Shown in pieces: positions 42,838 to 51,622 of a DNA stretch of 64,000 nucleotides (positions are counted from its first letter, which is position 1; each line of letters opens with the position of its first letter). Source of the stretch: PGZG01 sp046292765 (GTDB lineage Bacteria; Pseudomonadota; Gammaproteobacteria; Pseudomonadales; Alcanivoracaceae). Made by a program: the position numbers and the translations under genes. Location of the stretch: NCBI GenBank assembly GCA_046292765.1, contig JBKBQA010000006.1, positions 62,001 to 126,000 on the forward strand, written 5' to 3'. A model generated the notes under the pieces. The model searched no databases and was not told the origin of the DNA. It was given only the letters and a program-made list of their open reading frames with translations.

Positions 42838-44607
42838 ATGACTGCTGAACAGACCACGCCGGGCTTTGTTGCCCTCGGCCTCGCCTCGCCTGTGCTTGCC
42901 GCACTGGAATCCCTCAATTACAGCCAGCCTTCGCCGATTCAGGCGCAGATGATTCCGCTCATGCTGGCGGGCCGTGATGTGATCGGACAGGCGCAGACCG
43001 GTACCGGTAAAACGGCGGCCTTTGCATTGCCGCTGATTTCCCGTTTCGCCGCCAGCGGTGAGCGTCATGCTCAGGTGCTGGTGCTGGCGCCGACCCGCGA
43101 ATTGGCCCTTCAGGTCACTGAATCGTTCTCCCGATACGCTGCCAATTATCCCTCCATGCAGGTGGTGAGCCTGTGTGGTGGCATGGATTATCGTCCGCAA
43201 ACTCGTGCCCTGCGCGATGGCGCACAGTTTGTCATCGGTACGCCGGGGCGGGTGATTGATCACCTGACCCGTGGCACGCTGAAGCTTGATCAGCTTGATT
43301 GCCTGGTGCTGGATGAAGCCGACGAAATGTTGCGAATGGGCTTTATCGAAGATGTGGAAGCCGTACTCGCGGCCATGCCGTCGAGCTGTCAGGTGGCGCT
43401 GTTCTCCGCCACCATGCCGGTTCCTATTCGCAAGTTGGCGCAAAAGTACCTGAAAAATCCGGAAGAAGTTACTATCAAGTCGAAAACAGAGACCGTGGCG
43501 GCTATTCGCCAGCGCTACCTGTTTGTGAACTTCCGCGACAAGATGGATGCTCTGGTACGAGTGCTGGAGTGTGAAGATTACGATGGTGTGATCGTTTTCG
43601 CGCGCACCAAGGAAAGCACTGTGGAGATCGCCGATGCCCTGCAGCGGCAGAACTATCGTGCGGTGGCGCTCAACGGCGATATGCCTCAGAACCTGCGCGA
43701 GCAGACTGTCGATCAACTCAAGAACAAGCGAATCGATATTCTGGTGGCCACGGACGTGGTGGCGCGAGGGCTGGATGTGCCCCGCATCTCGCACGTTATC
43801 AACTATGATATTTCGTTCGATGCTGAAACCTACGTGCACCGGATCGGCCGTACCGGTCGTGCCGGACGCGAGGGCGATGCCATCTTGTTTGTGACGGCGA
43901 AGGACAAGCGACTGCTTCAGACCATCGAGCGGGTAACTCGTCAGAAGGTAGAAGAGATGCCGCTGCCGACGGCAGCTGACATCAATGCGGCCCGAGAGCG
44001 TCGACTGCGCGAGCAGCTTCAGCAGGTGTTGGCAAAAGGTGAGTTGGAGCCGTTCCGCAGCCTGCTGGATCGCTGGAAGGACGAACTTCAGGTATCGCCA
44101 CTGGAGCTGGCTGCGGCCATGGCTGTGGTAGCACAGGGTGATCGCGAGTTTCATATCGAGGACCGCCCGGCCACAGCGCGTGCGCCCCGTGAGCGTGATG
44201 ACCGTGGTGGCCGCGACTCGGCTGCCCCGCGTGTGCGTGTGGAGTACAAGGAGCGTGCCCCCCGACGTCAGGATGGCGAGCGCGCCGAGCGCCGCCCCAC
44301 CAAGGCACCCACGGCACCTGAGCCGGGGATGGCCCGTTATCGCATTGCTGTCGGCCGCAAGCACGGTGTGAAGCCGGCCAACATCGTTGGCGCCATTGCC
44401 AACGAGGCCAACATTAACAGCCAGAATATTGGCCGCATTGATATCTTCCCGGAGTTTTCCACGGTGGATCTGCCGCAGAGCATGCCCTCGGCATCCCTGC
44501 AGCATCTGCGTAATGTCTGGGTATCGGGGCAGAAGCTGTCGATCTCGCCCTGGAGTGACAAGCCGCCGGCGGCTAGCAAGCCGCGCCGGGTCAAGGTAGA
44601 GCAGTAA
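42838..44607 (+). CDS. deaD: DEAD-box ATP-dependent RNA helicase DeaD/CsdA
   Basis: 589 aa from ATG 42838 with AAAGGTG upstream. Motifs: Q-motif (FVALGLASPVL...SPIQ), AQTGTGKT, PTRELALQV, VLDEADEML, FSATMP, VATDVVARGLD, YVHRIGRTGRAG. A C-terminal DbpA-type RNA-binding domain (ARYRIAVGRKHGVKPANIVG) and an Arg/Asp-rich linker identify the DeaD branch, acting in ribosome assembly and RNA decay, especially in the cold. A terminator follows. Confidence 0.95.
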   Translation: MTAEQTTPGFVALGLASPVLAALESLNYSQPSPIQAQMIPLMLAGRDVIGQAQTGTGKTAAFALPLISRFAASGERHAQVLVLAPTRELALQVTESFSRYAANYPSMQVVSLCGGMDYRPQTRALRDGAQFVIGTPGRVIDHLTRGTLKLDQLDCLVLDEADEMLRMGFIEDVEAVLAAMPSSCQVALFSATMPVPIRKLAQKYLKNPEEVTIKSKTETVAAIRQRYLFVNFRDKMDALVRVLECEDYDGVIVFARTKESTVEIADALQRQNYRAVALNGDMPQNLREQTVDQLKNKRIDILVATDVVARGLDVPRISHVINYDISFDAETYVHRIGRTGRAGREGDAILFVTAKDKRLLQTIERVTRQKVEEMPLPTAADINAARERRLREQLQQVLAKGELEPFRSLLDRWKDELQVSPLELAAAMAVVAQGDREFHIEDRPATARAPRERDDRGGRDSAAPRVRVEYKERAPRRQDGERAERRPTKAPTAPEPGMARYRIAVGRKHGVKPANIVGAIANEANINSQNIGRIDIFPEFSTVDLPQSMPSASLQHLRNVWVSGQKLSISPWSDKPPAASKPRRVKVEQ

Positions 44608-44612
44608 AGCAG

Positions 44613-44640
44613 AACGGGGCCCGAGGGCCCCGTTTCTTTT
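44613..44640 (+). terminator. Rho-independent terminator of deaD
   Basis: AACGGGGCC / GGCCCCGTT hairpin with a tiny loop, followed by TCTTTTT directly at the end of the next convergent gene. Confidence 0.85.
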
Positions 44641-45647
44641 TAGCCGATCAGCTCGCGGGCAGCATCGGACTGGTAGAACGGCTCCAGCTGACTGCGTACC
44701 AGCTTCTCCAGAATGCCCTTCTTCTTCAGCACAGTAATCACGTGCGGGGCGTAATGCATGCCCTCGGCGACGATCATTTCCCGGCTGACTCCCATCTCGT
44801 CAAGCAGCTCGTTCAGCGTACTTTTGCCGTATTTGGCGAAGAAGAAGTCGATGCCTGCGTCAATCATCTCACGGTAGTAATCGGTTTTGCGCAGATCCCG
44901 CCAGTACTCGAAGCCAATCACAAAGAAATCCTCGATATCGGTCTCGCTGACGTAGCTGCGGAAGACGCCAATCTTGTTCAGCTTGATCTCATTCCACACA
45001 TCGGTGGCAATGCGAGTGATTTTCTCGTCTGTCAGGTTGCGGACCAGAAACTTCTCGCTCTGCTTCAGCGAGGCGTTGATGTTCTGACCGATATACTTCT
45101 TGATGCCTGCCTCGGCGTTCGGTGAGGCCATGTCCATGACGCTCTTGCCGAGCTTCATCATCGACTGGGCGCCGGGGATTTTTTTGGTCAGCGGGTTCTG
45201 GGTGATGTAGTCGGTGATGCCGTGGTACAGCACCTCGGAGATCATTTCTCCATAGATGGGATTGCCGACTGCTTCGCGGATCATGCGTTCACGCAGCTGC
45301 TTCATCTCCACGATTTTCTTCATCAGCTCGCGGAATTGCTCATCGGTGAGCAGGTCAAATAACTGGTTAGTATCGTGACTTTCCAGTTGATAGATCTGCC
45401 GGGCAACTTCGCCGACCAGTTCTGGTATGGCCGGAGGGATTTCATGGTGGATGGCATAGCGATGGGCGGTTTGCTTGATCATCGTCGCGGTGACCACATC
45501 AGCCAGTTTCAGCTTGCTGGTCAGATCAAGCACTTCATCTACCAGATGCTGAACCCGCTGTTCCAGGTTCTTGCCGGTAAGCTGCGTGATTACAAATGCC
45601 ACCTGCGCATCAAGCAGCGCCTGGGCCTTCTCGGAAAGCTGTGTCAT
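44640..45647 (-). CDS. Conserved protein of unknown function
   Basis: 335 aa from ATG 45647 (AGGAGGGG 7-8 nt upstream; in-frame ATGs at 45653 and 45740 have poorer sites). Almost entirely helical, no signal peptide, no membrane helix. Features: ISEVLYHGITDYITQNPLTK near the middle and a repeated ITRIATDVWNEIK helix. I do not recognise a family; similar proteins occur in Pseudomonas and Alcanivorax genomes as uncharacterised. Convergent with deaD and 89 bp from the desaturase gene on the same strand. Confidence 0.65.
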   Translation of the reverse strand: MTQLSEKAQALLDAQVAFVITQLTGKNLEQRVQHLVDEVLDLTSKLKLADVVTATMIKQTAHRYAIHHEIPPAIPELVGEVARQIYQLESHDTNQLFDLLTDEQFRELMKKIVEMKQLRERMIREAVGNPIYGEMISEVLYHGITDYITQNPLTKKIPGAQSMMKLGKSVMDMASPNAEAGIKKYIGQNINASLKQSEKFLVRNLTDEKITRIATDVWNEIKLNKIGVFRSYVSETDIEDFFVIGFEYWRDLRKTDYYREMIDAGIDFFFAKYGKSTLNELLDEMGVSREMIVAEGMHYAPHVITVLKKKGILEKLVRSQLEPFYQSDAARELIG

Positions 45648-45736
45648 GGGCATCCCCTCCTGTTGGGAGAGGGGAGTGTAGGAAGGCGAGCTGTGTGATG
45701 CCAGTGTCCGATGACGACAATCCGTCGGCGCCGTGG

Positions 45737-46600
45737 TCAACCTTTGCCGGTGGCCATGATGGCTGCGCCCAGCGTCACCTGTTGCTCCCGCGCTTGCCCC
45801 TCGCGCTGGCGATCACAGGCACTGAGCAGCACTGAATCGCAGACAAGGTGATCGGGGATGCGGTGGCAGATCTTTTCATGCAGTGCCGGCAGCCCGCTCC
45901 AGTGCACCCCGGGGTGCATATGGTGGGCGGTGTGGTAGCCGAGGTTCCATGAAATCAGATTGTACAGCTTGCTGGTGGTATTGCGGGAGGCGGTGTGGTC
46001 ATGGCTCATGTCCAGACCCTGATGTTGCTGATAGGTGTTGTCCAGCAGTCCCAGCAGCATGATGGGCATTGGCAGGACAAAGATGATCAGCGCCTGTTTG
46101 GGGGCCAGCCAGATCAGGCAGGCCAGCACGGCAAGGGAGACGGCAGTCCAGATCAGGAACTGTCGCAGCAGCTTTGGCCGGGAGCGACCGATACGGATAA
46201 CCTCCGGATAGACCCTGAGGGCATTGTAGAGATCATAGCGAACCCGGTTCATGGTTTTCCCCTGCTCATCCTGCCAGGCGGAGGGGTCCAGTTTCGGATC
46301 CAGATAGTGCTGATGGTGGCCGATATTGTGATGCAGGGTCCAGGCAAACGGCGGCACACCGGTTTGAAGGAACAGGATGACCTCATAGACCCGGTTCATC
46401 CAGCGCTTGCGGAAGGTCATGGTGTGGTGGTGGTTGTGACTGATCGACCCGGGACAGGCAGAGAACATCAGCAAGCCGGCTGCTACCGCAAGTAACGCCA
46501 GAGCGCTTTCGAGGGTGAACACCGCCCAGAGCTGGAACAGAAACACGCCGAGTACGATCAGACTGGGTAAAACATCCGCGCGGTGGCGATAGAGAGACAT
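45737..46600 (-). CDS. Membrane fatty-acid desaturase
   Basis: 287 aa. Three His boxes in order: HNHHH, HHNIGHHQHY and HTAHH, which bind the di-iron site. Hydrophobic pairs before and after (VLPSLIVLGVFLFQLWAVF, LLGLLDNTYQQ) make four membrane passes. It introduces double bonds in acyl chains with ferredoxin or cytochrome as donor. Upstream of the unknown gene at 44640 on the same strand. Regiospecificity not deducible. Confidence 0.88.
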   Translation of the reverse strand: MSLYRHRADVLPSLIVLGVFLFQLWAVFTLESALALLAVAAGLLMFSACPGSISHNHHHTMTFRKRWMNRVYEVILFLQTGVPPFAWTLHHNIGHHQHYLDPKLDPSAWQDEQGKTMNRVRYDLYNALRVYPEVIRIGRSRPKLLRQFLIWTAVSLAVLACLIWLAPKQALIIFVLPMPIMLLGLLDNTYQQHQGLDMSHDHTASRNTTSKLYNLISWNLGYHTAHHMHPGVHWSGLPALHEKICHRIPDHLVCDSVLLSACDRQREGQAREQQVTLGAAIMATGKG

Positions 46601-46786
46601 GATCCCTGTCCTGTATTGTTGTTATTCGTCCCGAATAGATACATTGCCACGCTCAATTGGTGAATCCGCCAAAAGAGTGAGAGCTATGTCACAACTTTGT
46701 ACGTGTCCATCCTACCATCCGTATAAGTGATGGCAAGTTGCCCTCTCGGGATGAGGGTGCCGAAGTCTGGTCAGCCGACGAACGGC

Positions 46787-46820
46787 AAAAAAAAGGTGGC
46801 CCCGGGGGCCACCTTTTTTG
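46787..46820 (-). terminator. Terminator of the downstream sphingomyelinase gene
   Basis: AAAAAGGTGGCCCC / GGGGCCACCTTTTTT forms a 14-bp stem with A/T tracts on both sides, 14 bp after the minus-strand SMase stop. Confidence 0.9.
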
Positions 46821-46833
46821 TCGTTACCTGTGG

Positions 46834-48168
46834 TCATGGGGCGTAGACAAACTCGCCCATCACCGGGAAATGATCAGACAGGTCCCGAGTGTGGAACACC
46901 GGTGCGGCACCCGAGCGGAAGATGCGGACATCATTGCGCGACTGGGTTGGCTGACGGTGATCGTTGGCGGACAGCACATAGTCGAGGTACTCGACCAGAT
47001 CGCCACCGGACCCGTAAGCCTGCGACAGGGTGTTGATGCGCGGATCGAAGGTGGCGTCGTGGCCGGTGCTGACCGGGTCGGTGGCATTGAAGTTGGCCAG
47101 CATCTGGGCGTAGTCACCCGGGAACTTCAGCTTGTTGACGTTCATGTCACCAGCGAACAGCAGCGCCTCGGAAGCCGGGATGTTCTGCGCATTCGTCAGG
47201 GCACGGATCTGCTGGAACTGCACTTGACGCAGGGCGCGGGCGGCATCGGTATCAAACGAGGCCGCGTGGGTATTGGTGATGTGGTAGGCCTTGCCGCCCT
47301 TGATCACTTCCACATAGATCACACCCTTGTCGGCGAAGCAGTCGGTGCCGGTGCAGTCCGGGTAGATGTAATGCGCCACGCGGGTGATCGGGTAGCGACT
47401 GATAAACAGTACCCCGCTGTCAAAGACGTTGATGCCGTTGTAAGGAATTTTCGGCACATAGGTCTGGTACGGATACTGTGAAGCGAGGGCGGCCAGCATG
47501 CCATTGCGATCAGACGAGAACGCTTCCTGAATGGCGATCACGTCGTAACCGTTCAGGTGGCCGTTCGGAATCTCGCCGAGACGCTCGCTGATCTTGCTCG
47601 CCACCAGCGGCAGGGCATAGATGTTGTAGCTCAGCACCTTGAGGGCATTGTTGGCAGCCAGTGGCTCCTGCGGGGAGTCGTTGGTGATGACGTAGTAAAA
47701 GTCGTCGTAGCCACCGGTGAACTCGGCTTTGAAGGCAGTTTTCGAGGGCCGGGTCGCGTACTGGTGGGTGCGAGTATGAACGCTGCGATCAGAGTACCAG
47801 GGGGTGCTGAAGCCGGGGCCGCTGGCGGCATGGCGAATGTTGCTGCCGGTCCAGGTGCCAACCATGGTTTGACGGGCCACCACGGTGGAGCCATTGCGGG
47901 TGATGTAGGTGTCAAAGTTGAAGGTTTGATTACGGGTCACGCCCCAGTAGCGGTTGTAGCGGAGTACGCGCTTTGTTTCCCAGGGGCCGATGCTGGTCGC
48001 TTCCTGGGCCCACTGGCTGCCCTGAGTCAGGGTGCGGGTACCATGGTGATGAACCGAAATGGTCACCGGGTCCGGGGTGCTGTTGGTGATGAAGATGTAG
48101 GTGTCGGCCATCGCATTGCCGGCAAACATCACCAGCAAGCTGACTAGCAGGGTACGGACTGAACGCAT
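46834..48168 (-). CDS. Secreted sphingomyelinase C (copy 1)
   Basis: 444 aa from ATG 48168 (GAGAG 8 nt upstream). Signal peptide cleaved at about NAMA-D (residue 21). Residues 22-170 are a beta-rich domain unlike most SMases. The catalytic DNase-I-like domain has N182 (SYNIYALP), E215 (QEAF), H301 (NTHA), D341/N343 (AGDMNVNK) and D432-H433 (SDHFPV), the metal-dependent neutral SMase/beta-toxin set. It would hydrolyse sphingomyelin outside the cell. It is a paralogue of copy 2 (23 differences in 444). It lies downstream of the Lif-like gene, with a hairpin between. Confidence 0.9.
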   Translation of the reverse strand: MRSVRTLLVSLLVMFAGNAMADTYIFITNSTPDPVTISVHHHGTRTLTQGSQWAQEATSIGPWETKRVLRYNRYWGVTRNQTFNFDTYITRNGSTVVARQTMVGTWTGSNIRHAASGPGFSTPWYSDRSVHTRTHQYATRPSKTAFKAEFTGGYDDFYYVITNDSPQEPLAANNALKVLSYNIYALPLVASKISERLGEIPNGHLNGYDVIAIQEAFSSDRNGMLAALASQYPYQTYVPKIPYNGINVFDSGVLFISRYPITRVAHYIYPDCTGTDCFADKGVIYVEVIKGGKAYHITNTHAASFDTDAARALRQVQFQQIRALTNAQNIPASEALLFAGDMNVNKLKFPGDYAQMLANFNATDPVSTGHDATFDPRINTLSQAYGSGGDLVEYLDYVLSANDHRQPTQSRNDVRIFRSGAAPVFHTRDLSDHFPVMGEFVYAP

Positions 48169-48276
48169 TGGCACACTCTCCAGATTCTTGTTGTCGGTAG
48201 CCCGGACTGCTGGATCAATCCCCGGGCTGGTGGTGCGCATTCTGTCGTCGGTGAAAAGGTGAGCACAGGGACAATC

Positions 48277-48303
48277 GTGCCAGAGACAGGACAAATTGTG
48301 ACA
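48277..48303 (-). promoter_or_regulatory. 27-bp element conserved upstream of both SMase genes (copy 1)
   Basis: GTGCCAGAGACAGGACAAAT plus TGTGACA here matches 24 of 27 bases at 50759-50785. Both lie 108 bp upstream of their start codons. Likely retained promoter or operator. The minus strand contains TTGTCC as a possible -35. Confidence 0.6.
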
Positions 48304-48306
48304 AGC

Positions 48307-48326
48307 GGCACCTGAGATCAGGTGCC
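48307..48326. terminator. Perfect 9-bp hairpin after the Lif-like gene
   Basis: GGCACCTGA / TCAGGTGCC around GA, located just after the Lif-like stop and before the copy-1 upstream element. It lacks a T-run, so it may only partly block read-through. Confidence 0.5.
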
Positions 48327-48332
48327 TCTAGG

Positions 48333-49316
48333 TCATGGGAAGTACTGCAGACGTATTTCGGTAAGCCGTTGTTCGTAAATGCGCTGCCAGCCCGCTTCAT
48401 CCATTTGGGATTTCATCGGTGCCATGCTGGCGTCGAGCGCGTTGACCGCCTCCTGGTAGCTGGACAGCACCGCCTGTTGCTCGCGCACCACCGAATCGCG
48501 CTCGGCCATGTAGGTCGCGGCCTCGGCACCGAAGTGAGTGATCCGCAGTTGCTGGGTCAGTCGGCTGATCTCGCCGGCATCGTTTAGCCTCTCGGTCAGC
48601 ACCGCCAGCTCTCGCTCATAGCGACCGTGGCTGCCCTCGACGGCTGCCAGGGCGTCGCGGTAATCACCCAGCGCCTCATTGCGTAGCTGGTCGAGTGCCG
48701 CCAGACGCTGGTCTGCTGGCAGGTTGGCAAGGGCCGGATCAGCCAACAACTCGCCATAGCGGAACTGGTACTCCGCCCAGGCGGCTTCCTGACCAAACAG
48801 GGCGTCCGTTTCGGCCAGACCGAGCAACTCCTGACGCAGGGCATGAATGGCCGCATAGCGCTCTCGTGGCGGTGTCTCCATCGACATCACGGTCTGCTGC
48901 ATGGCGGATTCGTAAAGCGGCAAACGAGCCATGGCATTCATCACCAGACTGGCAAAGGCCGGATCACCGTAAGAGTCGAGCGCTTCTTCGATCAGTCGCT
49001 GGCAATCTTCCGCATCACCGCAGCGAGCACGCAATTGCTGCAGCGTCTGCAGCAAGTTGCCTGGCTGTTGCTGGGCGCTGCGCAGCAGATCGTGCATTGC
49101 TTCCAGCGTCAGACGGCGGCGGTCTTCTGCGCTCATGGCGGCCTCATCGACAGCGCTGGCCGATGCCCCGCCCATGGCGCTGAGTGCAGAGGCTGTGGCG
49201 CTGTCGTCAATCGCCGATCCGGTGTCCCCGTCAAACAGAGGCGACCAGGCCGGCAGCAAAAAAAAGGCGGCGGCCGCGAGAGCGGCCACCACCAGCAGGG
49301 CGCGTCGAAGAGACAT
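48333..49316 (-). CDS. Lipase-chaperone (Lif/foldase)-family protein
   Basis: 327 aa from ATG 49316, overlapping the copy-2 SMase stop (TGATG). Membrane anchor at residues 5-27, Ala/Ser/Asp-rich linker, then the helical Lif body: LRARCGDAEDCQRL, ETDALFGQEAAWAEYQFRY, ADQRLAALDQLR and HFGAEAATYMAERD, the repeating helices that clasp a lipase in Burkholderia/Pseudomonas Lif. The classical Rx1x2FDY(F/C)LSAxGE motif is absent. Lif proteins are steric chaperones for secreted lipases; here the only neighbours are SMases, so the client is inferred to be a SMase. Confidence 0.78.
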   Translation of the reverse strand: MSLRRALLVVAALAAAAFFLLPAWSPLFDGDTGSAIDDSATASALSAMGGASASAVDEAAMSAEDRRRLTLEAMHDLLRSAQQQPGNLLQTLQQLRARCGDAEDCQRLIEEALDSYGDPAFASLVMNAMARLPLYESAMQQTVMSMETPPRERYAAIHALRQELLGLAETDALFGQEAAWAEYQFRYGELLADPALANLPADQRLAALDQLRNEALGDYRDALAAVEGSHGRYERELAVLTERLNDAGEISRLTQQLRITHFGAEAATYMAERDSVVREQQAVLSSYQEAVNALDASMAPMKSQMDEAGWQRIYEQRLTEIRLQYFP

Positions 49317-50650
49317 CACGGCGCGTAGACGAAGTCACCAAGAACCGGGAAGTGGTCGGACAGATCCCGGGTATGGAATACCGGTGCAGCACCGGAGCGG
49401 AAGATGCGAACATCATTGCGCGACTGGGTCGGTTGACGGTGATCGTTCGCGGACAGCACATAGTCGAGGTACTCGACCAGATCGCCACCGGAACCGTAAG
49501 CCTGCGACAGGGTGTTGATGCGCGGATCGAAGGTGGCATCGTGACCGGTGCTGACCGGGTCGGTGGCATTGAAGTTGGCCAGCATCTGGGCGTAGTCACC
49601 CGGGAACTTCAGCTTGTTGACGTTCATGTCGCCAGCAAACAGCAGTGCTTCAGAAGCGGGGATATTCTGCGCATTCGTCAGGGCGCGGATCTGCTGGAAC
49701 TGCACCTGACGCAGGGCGCGGGCGGCATCGGTATCGAACGAGGCGGCGTGGGTATTGGTGATGTGGTAAGCCTTGCCGCCCTTGATCACTTCCACATAGA
49801 TCACGCCCTTGTCGGCGAAGCAGTCGGTGCCGGTGCAGTCCGGGTAGATGTAATGCGCGACATTGGTGATCGGGTAGCGGCTGATAAACAGTACGCCACT
49901 GTCGTAGACGTTGATGCCGTTGTAGGGAATTTTCGGCACATAGGTCTGGTACGGATACTGGGAGGCGAGCGCGGCCAGCATGCCGTTGCGATCCGAGGAG
50001 AAGGCTTCCTGGAAGGCAATGACGTCGTAACCGTTCAGGTGGCCGTTCGGAATCTCGCCGAGACGCTCGCTGATCTTGCTTGCCACCAGGGGCAGGGCAT
50101 AGATGTTATAGCTCAGCACCTTGAGGGCATTGTTGGCAGCCAGTGGCTCCTGTGGGGAGTCGTTGGTGATGACGTAGTAGAAGTCGTCATAGCCGCCAGT
50201 CAGCTCAGCCTTGAAAGCGGTTTTTGAAGGACGGGTGGCGTACTGGTGGGCAAAGGTGTGGACGTTTCGGTTGGTATACCAGGGCGAGGAAAAGCCCGGG
50301 CCGCTGGCACCATGCTTGATATTGCTGCCGGTCCAGGTGCCAACCATCGACTGCTTCGCCACCACCGTGGAGCCGTTGCGGGTAATATGGGTGTCGAAGT
50401 TAAAGGTATGATTTCGGGTCACGCCCCAGTAGCGGTTGTAACGGAGTACCCGCTTGGTTTCCCATGGGCCGATGCTGGTCGCTTCCTGCTCCCACTGGCT
50501 GCCTTGGGTCAGGGTACGGCTGCCATAGTGGCTAACCGAAATGGTGACCGGATCCGGCGTACTGTTGGTGATGAACACATAGGTGTCGGCCATCGCATTG
50601 CCGGCAAACATCACCAGCAGGCTGACCAGCAGGGTACGAACTGAACGCAT
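49316..50650 (-). CDS. Secreted sphingomyelinase C (copy 2)
   Basis: 444 aa from ATG 50650. Same signal peptide, N-terminal domain and catalytic residues (N182, E215, H301, D341, N343, D432, H433) as copy 1. 18 of the 23 differences between copies fall in the first 150 residues, and residues 264-436 are identical. It overlaps the Lif-like gene by 1 nt, so these two are an operon. Function as for copy 1: extracellular, metal-dependent cleavage of sphingomyelin to ceramide and phosphocholine. Confidence 0.9.
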   Translation of the reverse strand: MRSVRTLLVSLLVMFAGNAMADTYVFITNSTPDPVTISVSHYGSRTLTQGSQWEQEATSIGPWETKRVLRYNRYWGVTRNHTFNFDTHITRNGSTVVAKQSMVGTWTGSNIKHGASGPGFSSPWYTNRNVHTFAHQYATRPSKTAFKAELTGGYDDFYYVITNDSPQEPLAANNALKVLSYNIYALPLVASKISERLGEIPNGHLNGYDVIAFQEAFSSDRNGMLAALASQYPYQTYVPKIPYNGINVYDSGVLFISRYPITNVAHYIYPDCTGTDCFADKGVIYVEVIKGGKAYHITNTHAASFDTDAARALRQVQFQQIRALTNAQNIPASEALLFAGDMNVNKLKFPGDYAQMLANFNATDPVSTGHDATFDPRINTLSQAYGSGGDLVEYLDYVLSANDHRQPTQSRNDVRIFRSGAAPVFHTRDLSDHFPVLGDFVYAP

Positions 50651-50758
50651 TGGCACACTCTCTGCAATTGTTGTTATCCAGCCCGGACAGCGGGTTCCTT
50701 CCCCCGGACAATTGCAGGCTATTGTGCCGTTGGCCACCCCCGTCGCACAGGAACAAAG

Positions 50759-50785
50759 GTGCCAGATACTGGACAAATTCTGACA
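50759..50785 (-). promoter_or_regulatory. 27-bp element upstream of SMase copy 2
   Basis: GTGCCAGATACTGGACAAAT plus TCTGACA, 24/27 identical to the element at 48277-48303 and at the same 108-bp distance from the start codon. Confidence 0.6.
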
Positions 50786-50893
50786 GCCGATGACCGGATT
50801 GTCCCGGCCATGGTCGCTTTGGTAACTGCGGCCTCACGGCCATCGCGGTAGGCTTGCCTGCTGATGCTGATCACTCTGGCCGAGGAGCCGGTA

Positions 50894-51622
50894 ATGGATT
50901 TTGTCGACGTTCTTGAATCGCGGCGCAGTATTCGCGCCTTTTCCTATCAGCCGGTCAGTCGTGAGCAGGTTGATGCCCTGTTGGCGCGGGCGCTGGAGTC
51001 GCCGAGCTGGTCCAACACCCAGCCCTACAAGGTGGCGGTGGCCATGGGGGCGGATCTGGACGCCTTGCGGGACGAACTTTCCGATCGTTTTGCCCGTGCC
51101 AATGCCCTGCAGAAGGCGTCTTTGCCCGCCAAGTTGGCCGGCGTGCTGAAGGGCGGTGTCATGCCCGACGGTGACTTCAAGCCGATCATTCACTACCCGG
51201 AGGATCTGCAGCCGCGCCGGGTGGCCACCGGCATCGGGCTTTATCAGACCCTGGGTATAGGTCGCGACGACCGCGCCGGTCGGGATGCGCAGATGGCTCG
51301 CAACTTCCGTTTTTTCGATGCCCCGGTGGCACTGTTCGTGTTTGTTCATGAGGGGCTCGGGGTCTACAGCGCGCTGGATGCCGGCATCTTCATGCAGTCG
51401 CTGATGTTGGCGGCAACCAACGAGGGGCTCGGTAGCTGCGCCCAGGGTGCGTTGGCGCTGTGGCGCTCGCCGGTGGCAGCCCGGTTCGAGATTCCGCGCC
51501 AGTACAAGCTGTTGTGCGGCCTGTCACTGGGCTATCCGCTTGATGCGCCAGTCAACCGCTTCAAGCCGGCGCGTCGTGCGCTTGAGGAGATTCTGCTGCC
51601 GCAGCGCTCTGGCAAAGTCTGA
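50894..51622 (+). CDS. Nitroreductase-family oxidoreductase
   Basis: 242 aa from ATG 50894 with GGAG 7 nt upstream (an ATG ten codons earlier has none). N-terminal SRRSIRAFSYQPVSREQVDAL and SPSWSNTQPYKVAVAMG bind FMN phosphate; the C-terminal GLSLGYP-DAPVNRFKPAR motif is also typical. Uses NAD(P)H to reduce nitro- or quinone-type compounds, substrate unknown. It converges with the LysR gene, overlapping by 62 bp. Confidence 0.92.
   Translation: MDFVDVLESRRSIRAFSYQPVSREQVDALLARALESPSWSNTQPYKVAVAMGADLDALRDELSDRFARANALQKASLPAKLAGVLKGGVMPDGDFKPIIHYPEDLQPRRVATGIGLYQTLGIGRDDRAGRDAQMARNFRFFDAPVALFVFVHEGLGVYSALDAGIFMQSLMLAATNEGLGSCAQGALALWRSPVAARFEIPRQYKLLCGLSLGYPLDAPVNRFKPARRALEEILLPQRSGKV

Noticed and set aside
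42784..44505. 573-codon minus-strand frame opposite deaD
   Set aside because: Antisense shadow of a clear DEAD-box helicase with all motifs on the plus strand.
48277..48303. Sigma-54 promoter (TGGCAC) upstream of the SMase genes
   Set aside because: The GG is present, but the -12 GC is CC in both copies, so the consensus is not met.
49184..50227. Plus-strand 347-codon frame opposite SMase copy 2 (and its twin opposite copy 1)
   Set aside because: It appears twice only because the SMase genes are duplicated; the minus-strand frames have signal peptides and catalytic motifs.
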